Source: Pseudomonas karstica (GTDB taxonomy: Bacteria > Pseudomonadota > Gammaproteobacteria > Pseudomonadales > Pseudomonadaceae). From it: a stretch of 64,000 nt of DNA. A model generated the notes under the pieces. That model saw only the letters and a program-made list of their open reading frames with translations. It was not told where the DNA came from and made no database searches. The position numbers and the translations under genes were made by a program. Positions 33,255 to 42,068 of this stretch are shown here, one piece after another (position 1 is the first letter of the stretch; every line of letters begins with the position of its first letter). Location: positions 44,644-108,643 of the forward strand of contig NZ_WLYI01000023.1 of assembly GCF_009707515.1 (NCBI RefSeq). Reading direction: 5' to 3'.

Positions 33255-34421
33255 ATGCCCCTCTCGTTACTCATCCTGGCCTTGAGCGCCTTCGCCATCG
33301 GAACTACCGAGTTCGTCATCATGGGCTTGCTGCCCGACGTGGCGGCCGACTTGGGCGTGTCCATTCCCGGCGCCGGCTGGCTGGTGACCGGCTACGCCCT
33401 GGGCGTGGCCATCGGCGCGCCCTTCATGGCACTGGCCACCGCCAGGCTGCCGCGCAAGGCCGCCCTGGTAACGCTGATGGGTATTTTCATCGTCGGCAAT
33501 CTGCTTTGCGCCCTGGCCAGTGACTACAACGTGCTGATGTTTGCCCGTGTGGTCACCGCACTGTGCCACGGCGCTTTCTTTGGTATCGGTTCAGTGGTGG
33601 CGGCCAACCTGGTACCGGCCAACAAGCGCGCCTCGGCCGTGGCCCTGATGTTCACCGGCCTGACCCTGGCCAACGTCCTCGGTGTGCCGCTGGGAACGGC
33701 GCTGGGCCAGGAAGCTGGCTGGCGCTCGACCTTCTGGGCGGTGACCGTGATTGGCGTGGTTGCCTTGATCGGCCTGATCCGCTTCCTGCCGGCCAAGCGT
33801 GATGAAGAAAAACTCGATATGCGCGCCGAACTCAAGGCTCTCAAGGGCGCCGGTATCTGGCTGTCGCTGACCATGACCGCCCTGTTCGCCGCGTCCATGT
33901 TCACCCTCTTTACCTACGTCGCGCCGCTGTTGGGGGATGTCACTGGGGTTTCGCCCAAAGGCGTGACCTGGACCCTGCTGCTGATCGGCCTGGGCCTGAC
34001 CGTGGGCAACATCATCGGCGGCAAACTGGCGGACAAACGCCTGGCGGCCACGCTGATCGGCGTGTTCATCAGCATGGCTGTGATCTCCACTGTGCTGACC
34101 TGGACCAGCGTCGCCTTGATCCCGACTGAAATCACCCTATTCCTTTGGGCCACCGCCTCGTTTGCCGCCGTGCCGGCGCTGCAAATCAATGTGGTGACCT
34201 TCGGCAAGGCGGCGCCCAACCTGGTGTCCACCTTGAACATCGGGGCCTTCAACATCGGCAACGCCCTCGGCGCCTGGGTAGGCGGCAGCGTGATTGCCCA
34301 TGGTTTCGGCCTGACCAGCGTACCCCTGGCCGCTGCCGCCTTGGCGACCCTCGCGTTGCTGGTAACGCTGATCACTTTCCGTCAGGGCGGCAATGTCGAC
34401 CTGGCCCCTGCGACTCACTGA
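33255..34421 (+). CDS. MFS exporter (AraJ/YdhP type)
   Basis: The 388-residue protein has 12 helices and the N terminus LSAFAIGTTEFVIMGLLPDV, the signature of the AraJ/PbuE/YdhP efflux group. Middle loops carry ARLPRKAAL (motif A-like) and LGVPLGTALGQEAGWRSTFW (motif C-like, an antiporter mark). It is the second gene of the ArsR-MFS-XenB unit. It probably exports the compound that the reductase attacks or its product; substrate unknown. Confidence 0.9.
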   Translation: MPLSLLILALSAFAIGTTEFVIMGLLPDVAADLGVSIPGAGWLVTGYALGVAIGAPFMALATARLPRKAALVTLMGIFIVGNLLCALASDYNVLMFARVVTALCHGAFFGIGSVVAANLVPANKRASAVALMFTGLTLANVLGVPLGTALGQEAGWRSTFWAVTVIGVVALIGLIRFLPAKRDEEKLDMRAELKALKGAGIWLSLTMTALFAASMFTLFTYVAPLLGDVTGVSPKGVTWTLLLIGLGLTVGNIIGGKLADKRLAATLIGVFISMAVISTVLTWTSVALIPTEITLFLWATASFAAVPALQINVVTFGKAAPNLVSTLNIGAFNIGNALGAWVGGSVIAHGFGLTSVPLAAAALATLALLVTLITFRQGGNVDLAPATH

Positions 34422-34447
34422 TCAACTTAAGAGAAGGGTGTTATCCC

Positions 34448-35503
34448 ATGACGACTATTTTCGATCCGATCACACTGGGCGACCTGCAACTGTCGAACCG
34501 CATCATCATGGCGCCGCTGACCCGCTGCCGTGCCGATGCCGGTCGCGTGCCCAATGCGCTGATGGCTGAATACTACGTACAACGAGCGTCAGCCGGGCTG
34601 ATCCTCAGTGAAGCAACTTCCGTGACGCCGATGGGCGTGGGTTATCCGGACACCCCGGGCATCTGGTCCAACGACCAGGTACGTGGCTGGGCCAACATCA
34701 CCAAGGCGGTTCATGGTGCTGGTGGCAAGATTTTCCTGCAACTGTGGCACGTCGGCCGGATCTCCCACGAGTCGTACCTGAACGGTGAAGCGCCGGTAGC
34801 TCCGAGCGCCATCGCCGCCAAGGGCCACGTCAGCCTGGTGCGTCCGCTGGCCGACTACCCTACCCCGCGCGCCCTGGAAATCGCAGAAATCGCCGACATC
34901 GTCGACGCTTACCGTGTAGGTGCCGAAAACGCCAAGGCCGCCGGTTTTGACGGCGTGGAAGTCCACGGCGCGAACGGCTATCTGCTCGACCAGTTCCTGC
35001 AAAGCAGCACCAACCAGCGCACCGACAACTATGGTGGCTCCCTGGAAAACCGTGCACGCCTGCTGCTGGAAGTGACTGACGCGGTGATTGAAGTCTGGGG
35101 CGCCGGCCGTGTAGGCATGCACCTGGCACCCCGCGCCGACGCACACGACATGGGCGACGCCAACCTATCGGAAACCTTCACCTACATCGCTCACGAACTG
35201 GGCAAGCGTGGCATTGCCTTCATCTGCTCCCGTGAGAAAGAAGCCGGCGACAGCCTGGGCCCGCAACTGAAAGCGGCGTTCGGCGGTCCTTACATCGTCA
35301 ACGAGCGCTTTACCAAGGACAGCGCCAATGCCTGGCTGACCTCGGGCAAGGCCGATGCGGTGGCCTTCGGCGTGCCGTTCATTGCCAACCCGGACCTGCC
35401 AGCTCGCCTGAAGGCCGATGCGCCATTGAACGAAGCACATCCTGAGACCTTCTACGCCAAGGGCCCGGTCGGTTATATCGACTACCCGACTCTGGCGCTC
35501 TGA
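34448..35503 (+). CDS. xenB: Old-yellow-enzyme family ene-reductase, XenB type
   Basis: The 351-residue FMN enzyme has MAPLTRCRA near residue 21, LWHVGRISH near 98 and the substrate-binding HGANGYLLDQF (His and Asn pair) near 180. The sequence is close to P. fluorescens XenB, which reduces nitroesters, nitroaromatics and activated alkenes with NADPH. It is the last gene after the ArsR repressor and the MFS exporter, 26 bases downstream, and is thus probably induced by electrophilic xenobiotics. NemA is an alternative name. A strong terminator follows. Confidence 0.9.
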   Translation: MTTIFDPITLGDLQLSNRIIMAPLTRCRADAGRVPNALMAEYYVQRASAGLILSEATSVTPMGVGYPDTPGIWSNDQVRGWANITKAVHGAGGKIFLQLWHVGRISHESYLNGEAPVAPSAIAAKGHVSLVRPLADYPTPRALEIAEIADIVDAYRVGAENAKAAGFDGVEVHGANGYLLDQFLQSSTNQRTDNYGGSLENRARLLLEVTDAVIEVWGAGRVGMHLAPRADAHDMGDANLSETFTYIAHELGKRGIAFICSREKEAGDSLGPQLKAAFGGPYIVNERFTKDSANAWLTSGKADAVAFGVPFIANPDLPARLKADAPLNEAHPETFYAKGPVGYIDYPTLAL

Positions 35504-35510
35504 TCGAGCG

Positions 35511-35547
35511 AAAAAAAGCCCCGGTTCACAAGAACCGGGGCTTTTTT
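35511..35547. terminator. Rho-independent terminator of xenB
   Basis: AGCCCCGGTTC-ACAA-GAACCGGGGCT is a perfect 11-bp stem with A7 before and T6 after. Confidence 0.95.
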
Positions 35548-35635
35548 ATGGAAGGTTGGATTGTCAGGTCGCCGCACCACTGCGATGCGTGCGACTCGCC
35601 TTGCAGGTGCATCGAAATGGCTAAGACCAACTTTC

Positions 35636-36602
35636 TGTAGCCGAGGTACGAGGCTGCGATAAGGGCCGCAGGACCTTCAGCAATTTCAAGGCCCAGGCGA
35701 CTGCTGCGCAGCCGATCGCAGGCTGCGCCAGCGGCTACAAGTGACCGGTGGTCAACGGGCCTTTGTAGCCGCTGTCGAGGTACGAGGCTGCGATAAGGGC
35801 CGAAGGACCTTCAACAATCTCAAGGCCCACACGACTGCTGCGCAGCCGATCGCAGGCTGCGCCAGCGGCTACAGGTGATCGGTGATCGGCGGTCCTTGTA
35901 GCCGCTGTCGAGGCACGAGACTGCGATAAGGGCCGCAGGACCTTCAGCAATTTCAAGGCCCAGGCGACTGCTGCGCAGCCGATCGCAGGCTACGCCAGCG
36001 GCTACAAGTGATCGGTGGTCAACGGGCCTTTGTAGCCGCTGTCGAGGTACGAGGCTGCGATAAGCGCCGCAGGACCTTCAGCAATTTCAAGGCCCAGGCG
36101 ACTGCTGCGCAGCCGATCGCAGGCTACGCCAGCGGCTACAAGTGATCGGTGGTCAACGGCCCTTTGTAGCCGCTGTCGAGGTACGAGGCTGCGATAAGGG
36201 CCGCAGGACCTTCAGCAATTTCAAGGCCCAGGCGACTGCTGCGCAGCCGATCGCAGGCTACGCCAGCGGCTACAGGTGATCGGTGATCGGCTTTTGTAGC
36301 CGCTGCCGAGGCACGAGGCTGCGATAAGGGCCGTAGGACCTTCAGCAATTTCAAGGCCCAGGCGACTGCTGCGCAGCCGATCGCAGGCTACGCCAGCGGC
36401 TACAAGTGATCAGTGATCGACGGCCCTCTGTAGATACCGTCTTGCCCGTCACCGGGCAAGAGCCAATTTCGGGTCATACATTTGGCCCTCTGTAGCCGCT
36501 GTCGAGGCACGAGGCTGCGATAAGGGCCGCAGGACCTTCGGCAATCTCAAGGCCCAGGCGACTGCTGCGCAGACGATCGCAGCAGTCACCAGCGGCTACA
36601 GG
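35636..36602. repeat. Tandem array of seven REPIN-like units
   Basis: A unit of about 108 bases starts TGTAGCCGCTG and ends CAGCGGCTACA, with inverted REP halves around the core AGCAATTTCAAGGCCCAGGC. Units begin near 35636 (start shortened), 35764, 35897, 36031, 36165, 36295 and 36491. The period is 130-134 bases, except for 196 before the last, where a different repeat with CTTGCCCGTCACCGGGCAAG is inserted. Copies differ by a few substitutions. ORFs inside it are artefacts. The same element appears at the right window edge and in part at 5536-5612. No transposase is nearby. Confidence 0.9.
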
Positions 36603-36862
36603 GTTTTTCGGCAAGCTCAAGATATGTGCAGATACCTATGGCCATCGCAGGCGAGCAGTTTCACACTTGACCCCGTCGTGCAGAAGCCGGGAAACACTCC
36701 TTCACAGCCTTGCAACAATATCGCTACAAAATACTTAGCCAACTACCTATCAACCAGGGGCCAGCCCGTATATAAAGTCACCCCAGAAAAATCTGGCCTG
36801 AGGCCGTTTACCGCCTAGAATCTTTACGGTTGACACAACTAGACTCAATTACGCATTTTGTC

Positions 36863-37495
36863 TCAATTGCGCAGGCCAGGGCTCAAGCGCAGCATGTCCA
36901 ACCCGGTATCGACCCAGCGCTGCGCTTCCTGGTGCAATTGAAAACTGTCTGGGACCAGCAGCCACTGGCCGAGAACTCCATTGATGTACGCATGTATGCA
37001 CACCGCCGCACGAACGGTGTCGAGGTTTTCCGGAAGCTGCCCGCGATGGACCGCGTTACGCAAGGTCAGTCCGATGCGCAAATTGCATTCGAGGCTGGCC
37101 GTCTGACGCTGACGACGCAGATCACACATTTCATCGGTGAATTCGCACTTATGAAACAAAATCTCATTAATGCGCCGGGTCTTCGGGTCCAGGGCCACTT
37201 GATGGAACAGATGAATCAGCAGCTTGCGCATACAGCCCAGCGGATCAACTTCATCCTCGCTCTCGCTAGCCCTGGCCAGTTCATCCAGGGGCTCGTGCAG
37301 CGTATCAAGCATCGCCTGCACCAGGTCGGCCTTGTTGCTGAAATGCCAGTAGATGGCGCCGCGCGTCACACCCGCCAACGCAGCAATATCCGCCAGCGTA
37401 GTGCGTGCGACACCGCGTTCGTAAAAGGCTTGCTCGGCGGCTTCAAGTATCTGGCTGCGCGTTTGCTGAGCTTCCTCTTTGGTACGACGAACCAT
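36863..37495 (-). CDS. emhR: TetR-family repressor of the RND pump (EmhR/TtgR)
   Basis: The 210-residue repressor has a TetR helix-turn-helix at about residues 11-57 (RTTLADIAALAGVTRGAIYWH) and an all-helical drug-binding domain. It is very similar to TtgR/EmhR, with INEILFHKCEFTDEMCDLRR. It is divergent from emhABC, and the gap contains a sequence nearly the same as the known TtgR operator. TtgR-type repressors leave DNA when antibiotics or flavonoids bind. Confidence 0.93.
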   Translation of the reverse strand: MVRRTKEEAQQTRSQILEAAEQAFYERGVARTTLADIAALAGVTRGAIYWHFSNKADLVQAMLDTLHEPLDELARASESEDEVDPLGCMRKLLIHLFHQVALDPKTRRINEILFHKCEFTDEMCDLRRQRQTASLECNLRIGLTLRNAVHRGQLPENLDTVRAAVCIHAYINGVLGQWLLVPDSFQLHQEAQRWVDTGLDMLRLSPGLRN

Positions 37496-37641
37496 GGCAG
37501 TAAAACCTCAATCAGAACACATGGGGTGATTAGTAACGATCACCTGAATAATTATGAGACGGCACCGTCATGGGTGCCGGGCGTACTAGAATCGAGGCTT
37601 TGGACCTGCTTTTGTAACGAATCGGCGAAGCCTGTCAAGAG

Positions 37642-37670
37642 TTTACAAACAGCCATGAACGTAAGTATAT
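37642..37670. promoter_or_regulatory. EmhR/TtgR operator overlapping the emhA promoter
   Basis: TTTACAAACA, then GCCATGAACG, then TAAGTATAT closely match the P. putida TtgR operator as I remember it. TTTACA and TATATT spaced by 18 bases can also be read as the emhA promoter, so the repressor would block RNA polymerase directly. It ends 90 bases before emhA. Confidence 0.75.
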
Positions 37671-37760
37671 TGTGTAGCAAGCTACTTATCTACTCAATGC
37701 CTGTTTTTTACCCTTCCACATTTCTTGTGCGCACCCTGCGCGCCTGACCCGAGGATCTTC

Positions 37761-38903
37761 ATGCAACTTAAGCCAGCTGTTACCGCTCTGGTCACTGCCG
37801 TCGCCCTGGCATCGCTGCTCAGCGGATGTAAAAAGGAAGAAGCGGCTCCGCCCGCTCAAACCCCTCAGGTCGGCGTGGTCACCCTTCAACCTCAAGCCTT
37901 CACCCTGACGTCCGAGCTGCCCGGCCGCACCACGGCCTATCGCATTGCGGAAGTTCGTCCACAGGTCAACGGCATCATTCTCAAGCGCCTGTTCAAAGAA
38001 GGCGGCGACGTCAAGGAAGGCCAGCAGCTCTACCAGATCGATCCGTCGGTCTATGAGGCCGCCTTGAAAAGCGCCCAGGCCAGCCTGACGCAGACCAAGT
38101 CGATCTCCGACCGCTATAAGCTGTTGGTCAACGAGCAAGCTGTCAGCCGCCAGGAATACGACACCGCTGTCGCTAACCGCCTGCAGTCGGAAGCTGACCT
38201 GCAAAGCGCCCAGATCAACGTGCGCTACACCAAGGTCTTCGCCCCGATTTCCGGGCGTATCGGCCGTTCTTCGGTCACCGAAGGCGCACTGGTCAGCAAT
38301 GGCCAAACCAACGCCATGGCGGTGATCCAGCAACTGGACCCGATCTACGTCGACGTCACGCAGTCCTCCGCCGAAATGCTGAAACTGCGTCGCGACCTGG
38401 AAAACGGCCAACTGGAAAAATCCGGCGACAATGCCGCCAAGGTCAAATTGACTCTGGAAGACGGCAGCAGCTATGGCCTGGAAGGCAAGCTGGAGTTCTC
38501 CGAAGTGTCGGTCGATGAAACCACCGGCTCCGTGACCCTGCGCGCTGTATTCCCCAACCCAGACCACACCTTGTTGCCGGGCATGTTTGTCCATGCCCAA
38601 TTGCAGGCTGGCGTGAACAGCAAGGCCATCCTGGCGCCACAACAAGGCGTGACCCGCGACCTCAGGGGTATCCCTACCGCGTTGATCGTCAATCAGGACA
38701 ACAAGGTCGAGCAGCGTGAACTGGTAGCCAACCGCACTGCTGGTGCCTACTGGCTGGTGGAAAAAGGCCTGAATGCCGGCGATCGCGTGATTACTGAAGG
38801 CTTGCAATTCATCAAGCCTGGCATTGAGGTCAAGGTCACGGACGCTAAAAACGCCACGGCCGCCGGTACTGCTCCCGCTGCCGCTAATGGCAAAGGGGAG
38901 TAA
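37761..38903 (+). CDS. emhA: RND efflux periplasmic adaptor EmhA (TtgA/MexA type)
   Basis: A 380-residue membrane-fusion lipoprotein. The signal ends in LLSGC (acylated Cys near residue 23). It has a biotinyl-lipoyl-like segment (RPQVNGIILKRLFKEGGDV), an alpha-helical hairpin and a beta barrel with VYVDVTQSSAEMLKLRR. It joins the inner membrane pump EmhB to the channel EmhC. It starts the emhABC operon, 4 bases before emhB. The ATG at 37761 is chosen because it begins the signal peptide. Confidence 0.95.
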   Translation: MQLKPAVTALVTAVALASLLSGCKKEEAAPPAQTPQVGVVTLQPQAFTLTSELPGRTTAYRIAEVRPQVNGIILKRLFKEGGDVKEGQQLYQIDPSVYEAALKSAQASLTQTKSISDRYKLLVNEQAVSRQEYDTAVANRLQSEADLQSAQINVRYTKVFAPISGRIGRSSVTEGALVSNGQTNAMAVIQQLDPIYVDVTQSSAEMLKLRRDLENGQLEKSGDNAAKVKLTLEDGSSYGLEGKLEFSEVSVDETTGSVTLRAVFPNPDHTLLPGMFVHAQLQAGVNSKAILAPQQGVTRDLRGIPTALIVNQDNKVEQRELVANRTAGAYWLVEKGLNAGDRVITEGLQFIKPGIEVKVTDAKNATAAGTAPAAANGKGE

Positions 38904-38906
38904 TTC

Positions 38907-41900
38907 ATGTCGAAATTTTTTATCGACCGTCCCATTTTTGCCTGGGTAATTGCCCTGGTGATCATGCTGGTCGGGGCACTGTCGATCCTCAAGTTACCGA
39001 TCAACCAGTACCCGGCCATTGCGCCAACCGCCATCGACATTCAGGTGACCTACCCAGGCGCGTCCGCACAGACAGTGCAAGACACCGTGGTGCAGGTCAT
39101 CGAGCAGCAGCTCAACGGTATCGACAACCTGCGTTATGTCGCCTCGGACAGCAACTCCGACGGCAGCATGACCATCACCGCGACGTTCAACCAGGGTACC
39201 AACCCGGATATCGCCCAGGTTCAGGTACAGAACAAGCTGAACCTGGCCACCCCGTTGCTGCCTCAAGAGGTGCAGCAGCAGGGTATCCGCGTAACCAAGT
39301 CAGTGAAGAACTTCCTGATGGTGATCGGGCTGGTGTCGGAAGACGGCAGCATGAACAAGGACGACCTGTCCAACTACATCGTTTCCAACATCCAGGACCC
39401 GATTTCACGGACCTCTGGTGTGGGTGACTTCCAGGTCTTCGGCTCCCAGTACGCCATGCGTATCTGGCTCGATCCGGCCAAACTGAACAACTTCCAGATG
39501 ACCCCGGTGGATGTCAGTACCGCCATCCAGGCGCAAAACGTACAGGTGGCCACCGGCCAACTGGGCGGTTTGCCTGCCCTCCCCGGCACGCAATTGAACG
39601 CCACGATCATTGGCAAGACTCGTCTGCAAACCGCCGAGCAATTCAGCAATATCCTGCTGCGGGTTAACGCTGACGGTTCCCAGGTTCGCCTGGGCGATGT
39701 AGCCCGCGTCGAGCTAGGTGGCCAGAACTACAGCATCAGCGCACAGTTCAACGGCAAACCAGCTTCCGGCATGGCGATCAAGCTGGCATCGGGCGCCAAC
39801 GCCCTGGATACCGCCAAGGCCATTCGCGACACAGTGGCATCCCTGGAACCCTTCTTCCCGCCAGGCATGAAGGCAGTAGTCCCGTATGACACCACCCCGG
39901 TGGTGAGCGAGTCGATCTCCGGTGTGGTTAGCACCCTGGTCGAGGCCATCGTACTGGTGTTCCTGGTGATGTTCCTGTTCTTGCAGAACTTTCGCGCCAC
40001 CATCATCACCACCATGACGGTGCCGGTGGTATTGCTGGGCACCTTCGGGATCCTCGCAGCCTTCGGCTTCACCATCAACACCCTGACCATGTTCGGCATG
40101 ATCCTGGCCATCGGCTTGCTGGTGGACGATGCGATCGTGGTGGTGGAAAACGTCGAACGGGTAATGGCCGAGGAGCACTTGTCGCCCAAAGAGGCGACAG
40201 TCAAGTCCATGGGCCAGATTCAGGGCGCCTTGGTAGGTATTGCCCTGGTGCTGTCGGCGGTGCTGCTGCCCATGGCGTTCTTCGGCGGCTCTACCGGTGT
40301 GATCTACAAACAGTTCTCCATCACCATTGTCTCGGCGATGGCGCTGTCGGTACTGGTTGCACTGATCTTCACTCCGGCCTTGTGCGCCACCATGCTCAAG
40401 CCGATAGACCCGCAAAAGCACGGTCAACCCAAGCGCGGTTTCTTTGGCTGGTTCAACCGTACCTTCGACCGTAGCGTACTGAGTTACGAGCGCGGCGTTG
40501 GCAACATGATCAAGCACAAGGGGCCGTCATTCCTGGTCTACCTGCTTATCTTCGCCGGCATGATCTGGATGTTCACCCGTATTCCGAGCGCGTTCCTGCC
40601 TGAGGAAGACCAGGGGGTGATCTTTGCACAGGTGCAGACGCCAGTCGGTTCTTCGGCTGAACGCACCCAGAAAGTCATCGACGACATGCGCGCCTACTTG
40701 CTCAATGACAAGGAAGGCGAGCCGGGCGAAGGCAAGGCCGTGCAATCGGTGTTTACCGTAAACGGCTTCAACTTCGCCGGTCGTGGCCAAAGCTCGGGCC
40801 TGGCGTTCGTGATGCTCAAGCCGTGGGGCGAGCGGGACGCGTCACTGTCGGTGTTCGAGGTGGCCAAGCGGGCCCAGGGTTACTTCTTCCAGACCTTCCA
40901 GGACGCCATGGTTTTCGCCGTCGTGCCACCCTCGGTACTGGAGCTGGGTAACGCCACCGGTTTCGACGTGTTCCTGCAAGACCAGGGCGGTGTCGGCCAT
41001 GACCAGTTAATGGCCGCCCGCAATCAGTTCCTCGGCATGGCGTCGCAAAGCAAGATCCTTGCTGGTGTACGCCCTAACGGCGTGAACGATGAGCCGCAGT
41101 ACGAGCTGACCATCGACGACGAGAAGGCCAGTGCCCAAGGGGTCAGCCTGTCGAGTATCAACCAGACCCTGGCAATCGCCCTGGGTGGCAGCTACATCAA
41201 CGACTTCATCGACCGTGGTCGGGTGAAAAAGGTCTACGTGCAGGGTGAGGCCGCGGGCCGGATGTCCCCTGAAGACCTGAACAAATGGTACGTACGCAGC
41301 GACTCCGGGAAGATGGTTCCGTTGTCGGCCATTGCCTCGGGCCAGTGGATCTTCGGCTCGCCGAAACTCTCGCGCTACAACGGTGTAGCGGCCATGGAGA
41401 TCCTCGGTACGCCGGCACCTGGCTACAGCACCGGTGATGCCATGGCGGAAGTCGAGCGGATCGCCAAGCAATTGCCGGCAGGTATCGGCTATGCCTGGAC
41501 CGGCCTGTCTTATGAAGAGCGGCTGTCCGGCTCACAGGCGCCAGCGTTGTACGCCTTGTCGCTGCTGGTAGTGTTCCTCTGCCTGGCGGCGCTGTACGAA
41601 AGCTGGTCGATTCCGATTGCGGTCGTGCTGGTGGTTCCACTGGGGGTCATTGGTGCCCTGATAGCGACCAGCATGCGAGGGCTGTCCAACGATGTATTCT
41701 TCCAGGTAGGGCTGCTGGTCACCATCGGCCTGGCGGCGAAAAACGCCATCTTGATCGTGGAGTTCGCCAAGGAGCTCCACGAACAGGGTAAAGACATTGT
41801 CGAGGCGGCCATCGAGGCGTCCCGGATGCGCTTGCGCCCCATCATCATGACGTCCATGGCCTTCGTCCTCGGTGTACTGCCGCTGGCGATCTCTTCCGGC

Positions 41901-42068
41901 GCAGGTTCAGGCAGCCAGCACGCGATCGGTACCGGGGTAATTGGCGGTATGATCACCGCCACTGTCTTGGCGATCTTCTGGGTGCCACTGTTCTTCGTAA
42001 CCGTGTCATCCATCGGCAAGCGTAAAAAGACCGACACTACTGAAACTCCTAAAGAGGCTGGCCAATGA
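38907..42068 (+). CDS. emhB: RND multidrug efflux pump EmhB (TtgB/MexB type)
   Basis: A 1053-residue inner membrane proton-drug antiporter, full length. It starts MSKFFIDRPIFAWVIALVI, has the proton-relay aspartates in GLLVDDAIVVVENVERV near 407 and large periplasmic pore domains after helices 1 and 7. It exports dyes, solvents and antibiotics such as chloramphenicol and beta-lactams in its relatives. The stop overlaps emhC by 4 bases. Confidence 0.96.
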   Translation: MSKFFIDRPIFAWVIALVIMLVGALSILKLPINQYPAIAPTAIDIQVTYPGASAQTVQDTVVQVIEQQLNGIDNLRYVASDSNSDGSMTITATFNQGTNPDIAQVQVQNKLNLATPLLPQEVQQQGIRVTKSVKNFLMVIGLVSEDGSMNKDDLSNYIVSNIQDPISRTSGVGDFQVFGSQYAMRIWLDPAKLNNFQMTPVDVSTAIQAQNVQVATGQLGGLPALPGTQLNATIIGKTRLQTAEQFSNILLRVNADGSQVRLGDVARVELGGQNYSISAQFNGKPASGMAIKLASGANALDTAKAIRDTVASLEPFFPPGMKAVVPYDTTPVVSESISGVVSTLVEAIVLVFLVMFLFLQNFRATIITTMTVPVVLLGTFGILAAFGFTINTLTMFGMILAIGLLVDDAIVVVENVERVMAEEHLSPKEATVKSMGQIQGALVGIALVLSAVLLPMAFFGGSTGVIYKQFSITIVSAMALSVLVALIFTPALCATMLKPIDPQKHGQPKRGFFGWFNRTFDRSVLSYERGVGNMIKHKGPSFLVYLLIFAGMIWMFTRIPSAFLPEEDQGVIFAQVQTPVGSSAERTQKVIDDMRAYLLNDKEGEPGEGKAVQSVFTVNGFNFAGRGQSSGLAFVMLKPWGERDASLSVFEVAKRAQGYFFQTFQDAMVFAVVPPSVLELGNATGFDVFLQDQGGVGHDQLMAARNQFLGMASQSKILAGVRPNGVNDEPQYELTIDDEKASAQGVSLSSINQTLAIALGGSYINDFIDRGRVKKVYVQGEAAGRMSPEDLNKWYVRSDSGKMVPLSAIASGQWIFGSPKLSRYNGVAAMEILGTPAPGYSTGDAMAEVERIAKQLPAGIGYAWTGLSYEERLSGSQAPALYALSLLVVFLCLAALYESWSIPIAVVLVVPLGVIGALIATSMRGLSNDVFFQVGLLVTIGLAAKNAILIVEFAKELHEQGKDIVEAAIEASRMRLRPIIMTSMAFVLGVLPLAISSGAGSGSQHAIGTGVIGGMITATVLAIFWVPLFFVTVSSIGKRKKTDTTETPKEAGQ

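Noticed and set aside
35735..36354. Two 72-73 codon minus-strand ORFs with nearly the same protein (MKLLKVLRPLSQ...)
   Set aside because: Both lie in repeat units; their likeness comes from the repeat, not from a gene family.
35636..36602. CRISPR array
   Set aside because: Units of about 108 bases with internal inverted repeats and near-identical spacers, and no cas genes; this is a REPIN array.
36624..36818. 64-codon plus-strand ORF after the repeat array
   Set aside because: No ribosome site, mixed composition, no conservation signal visible; taken as chance.
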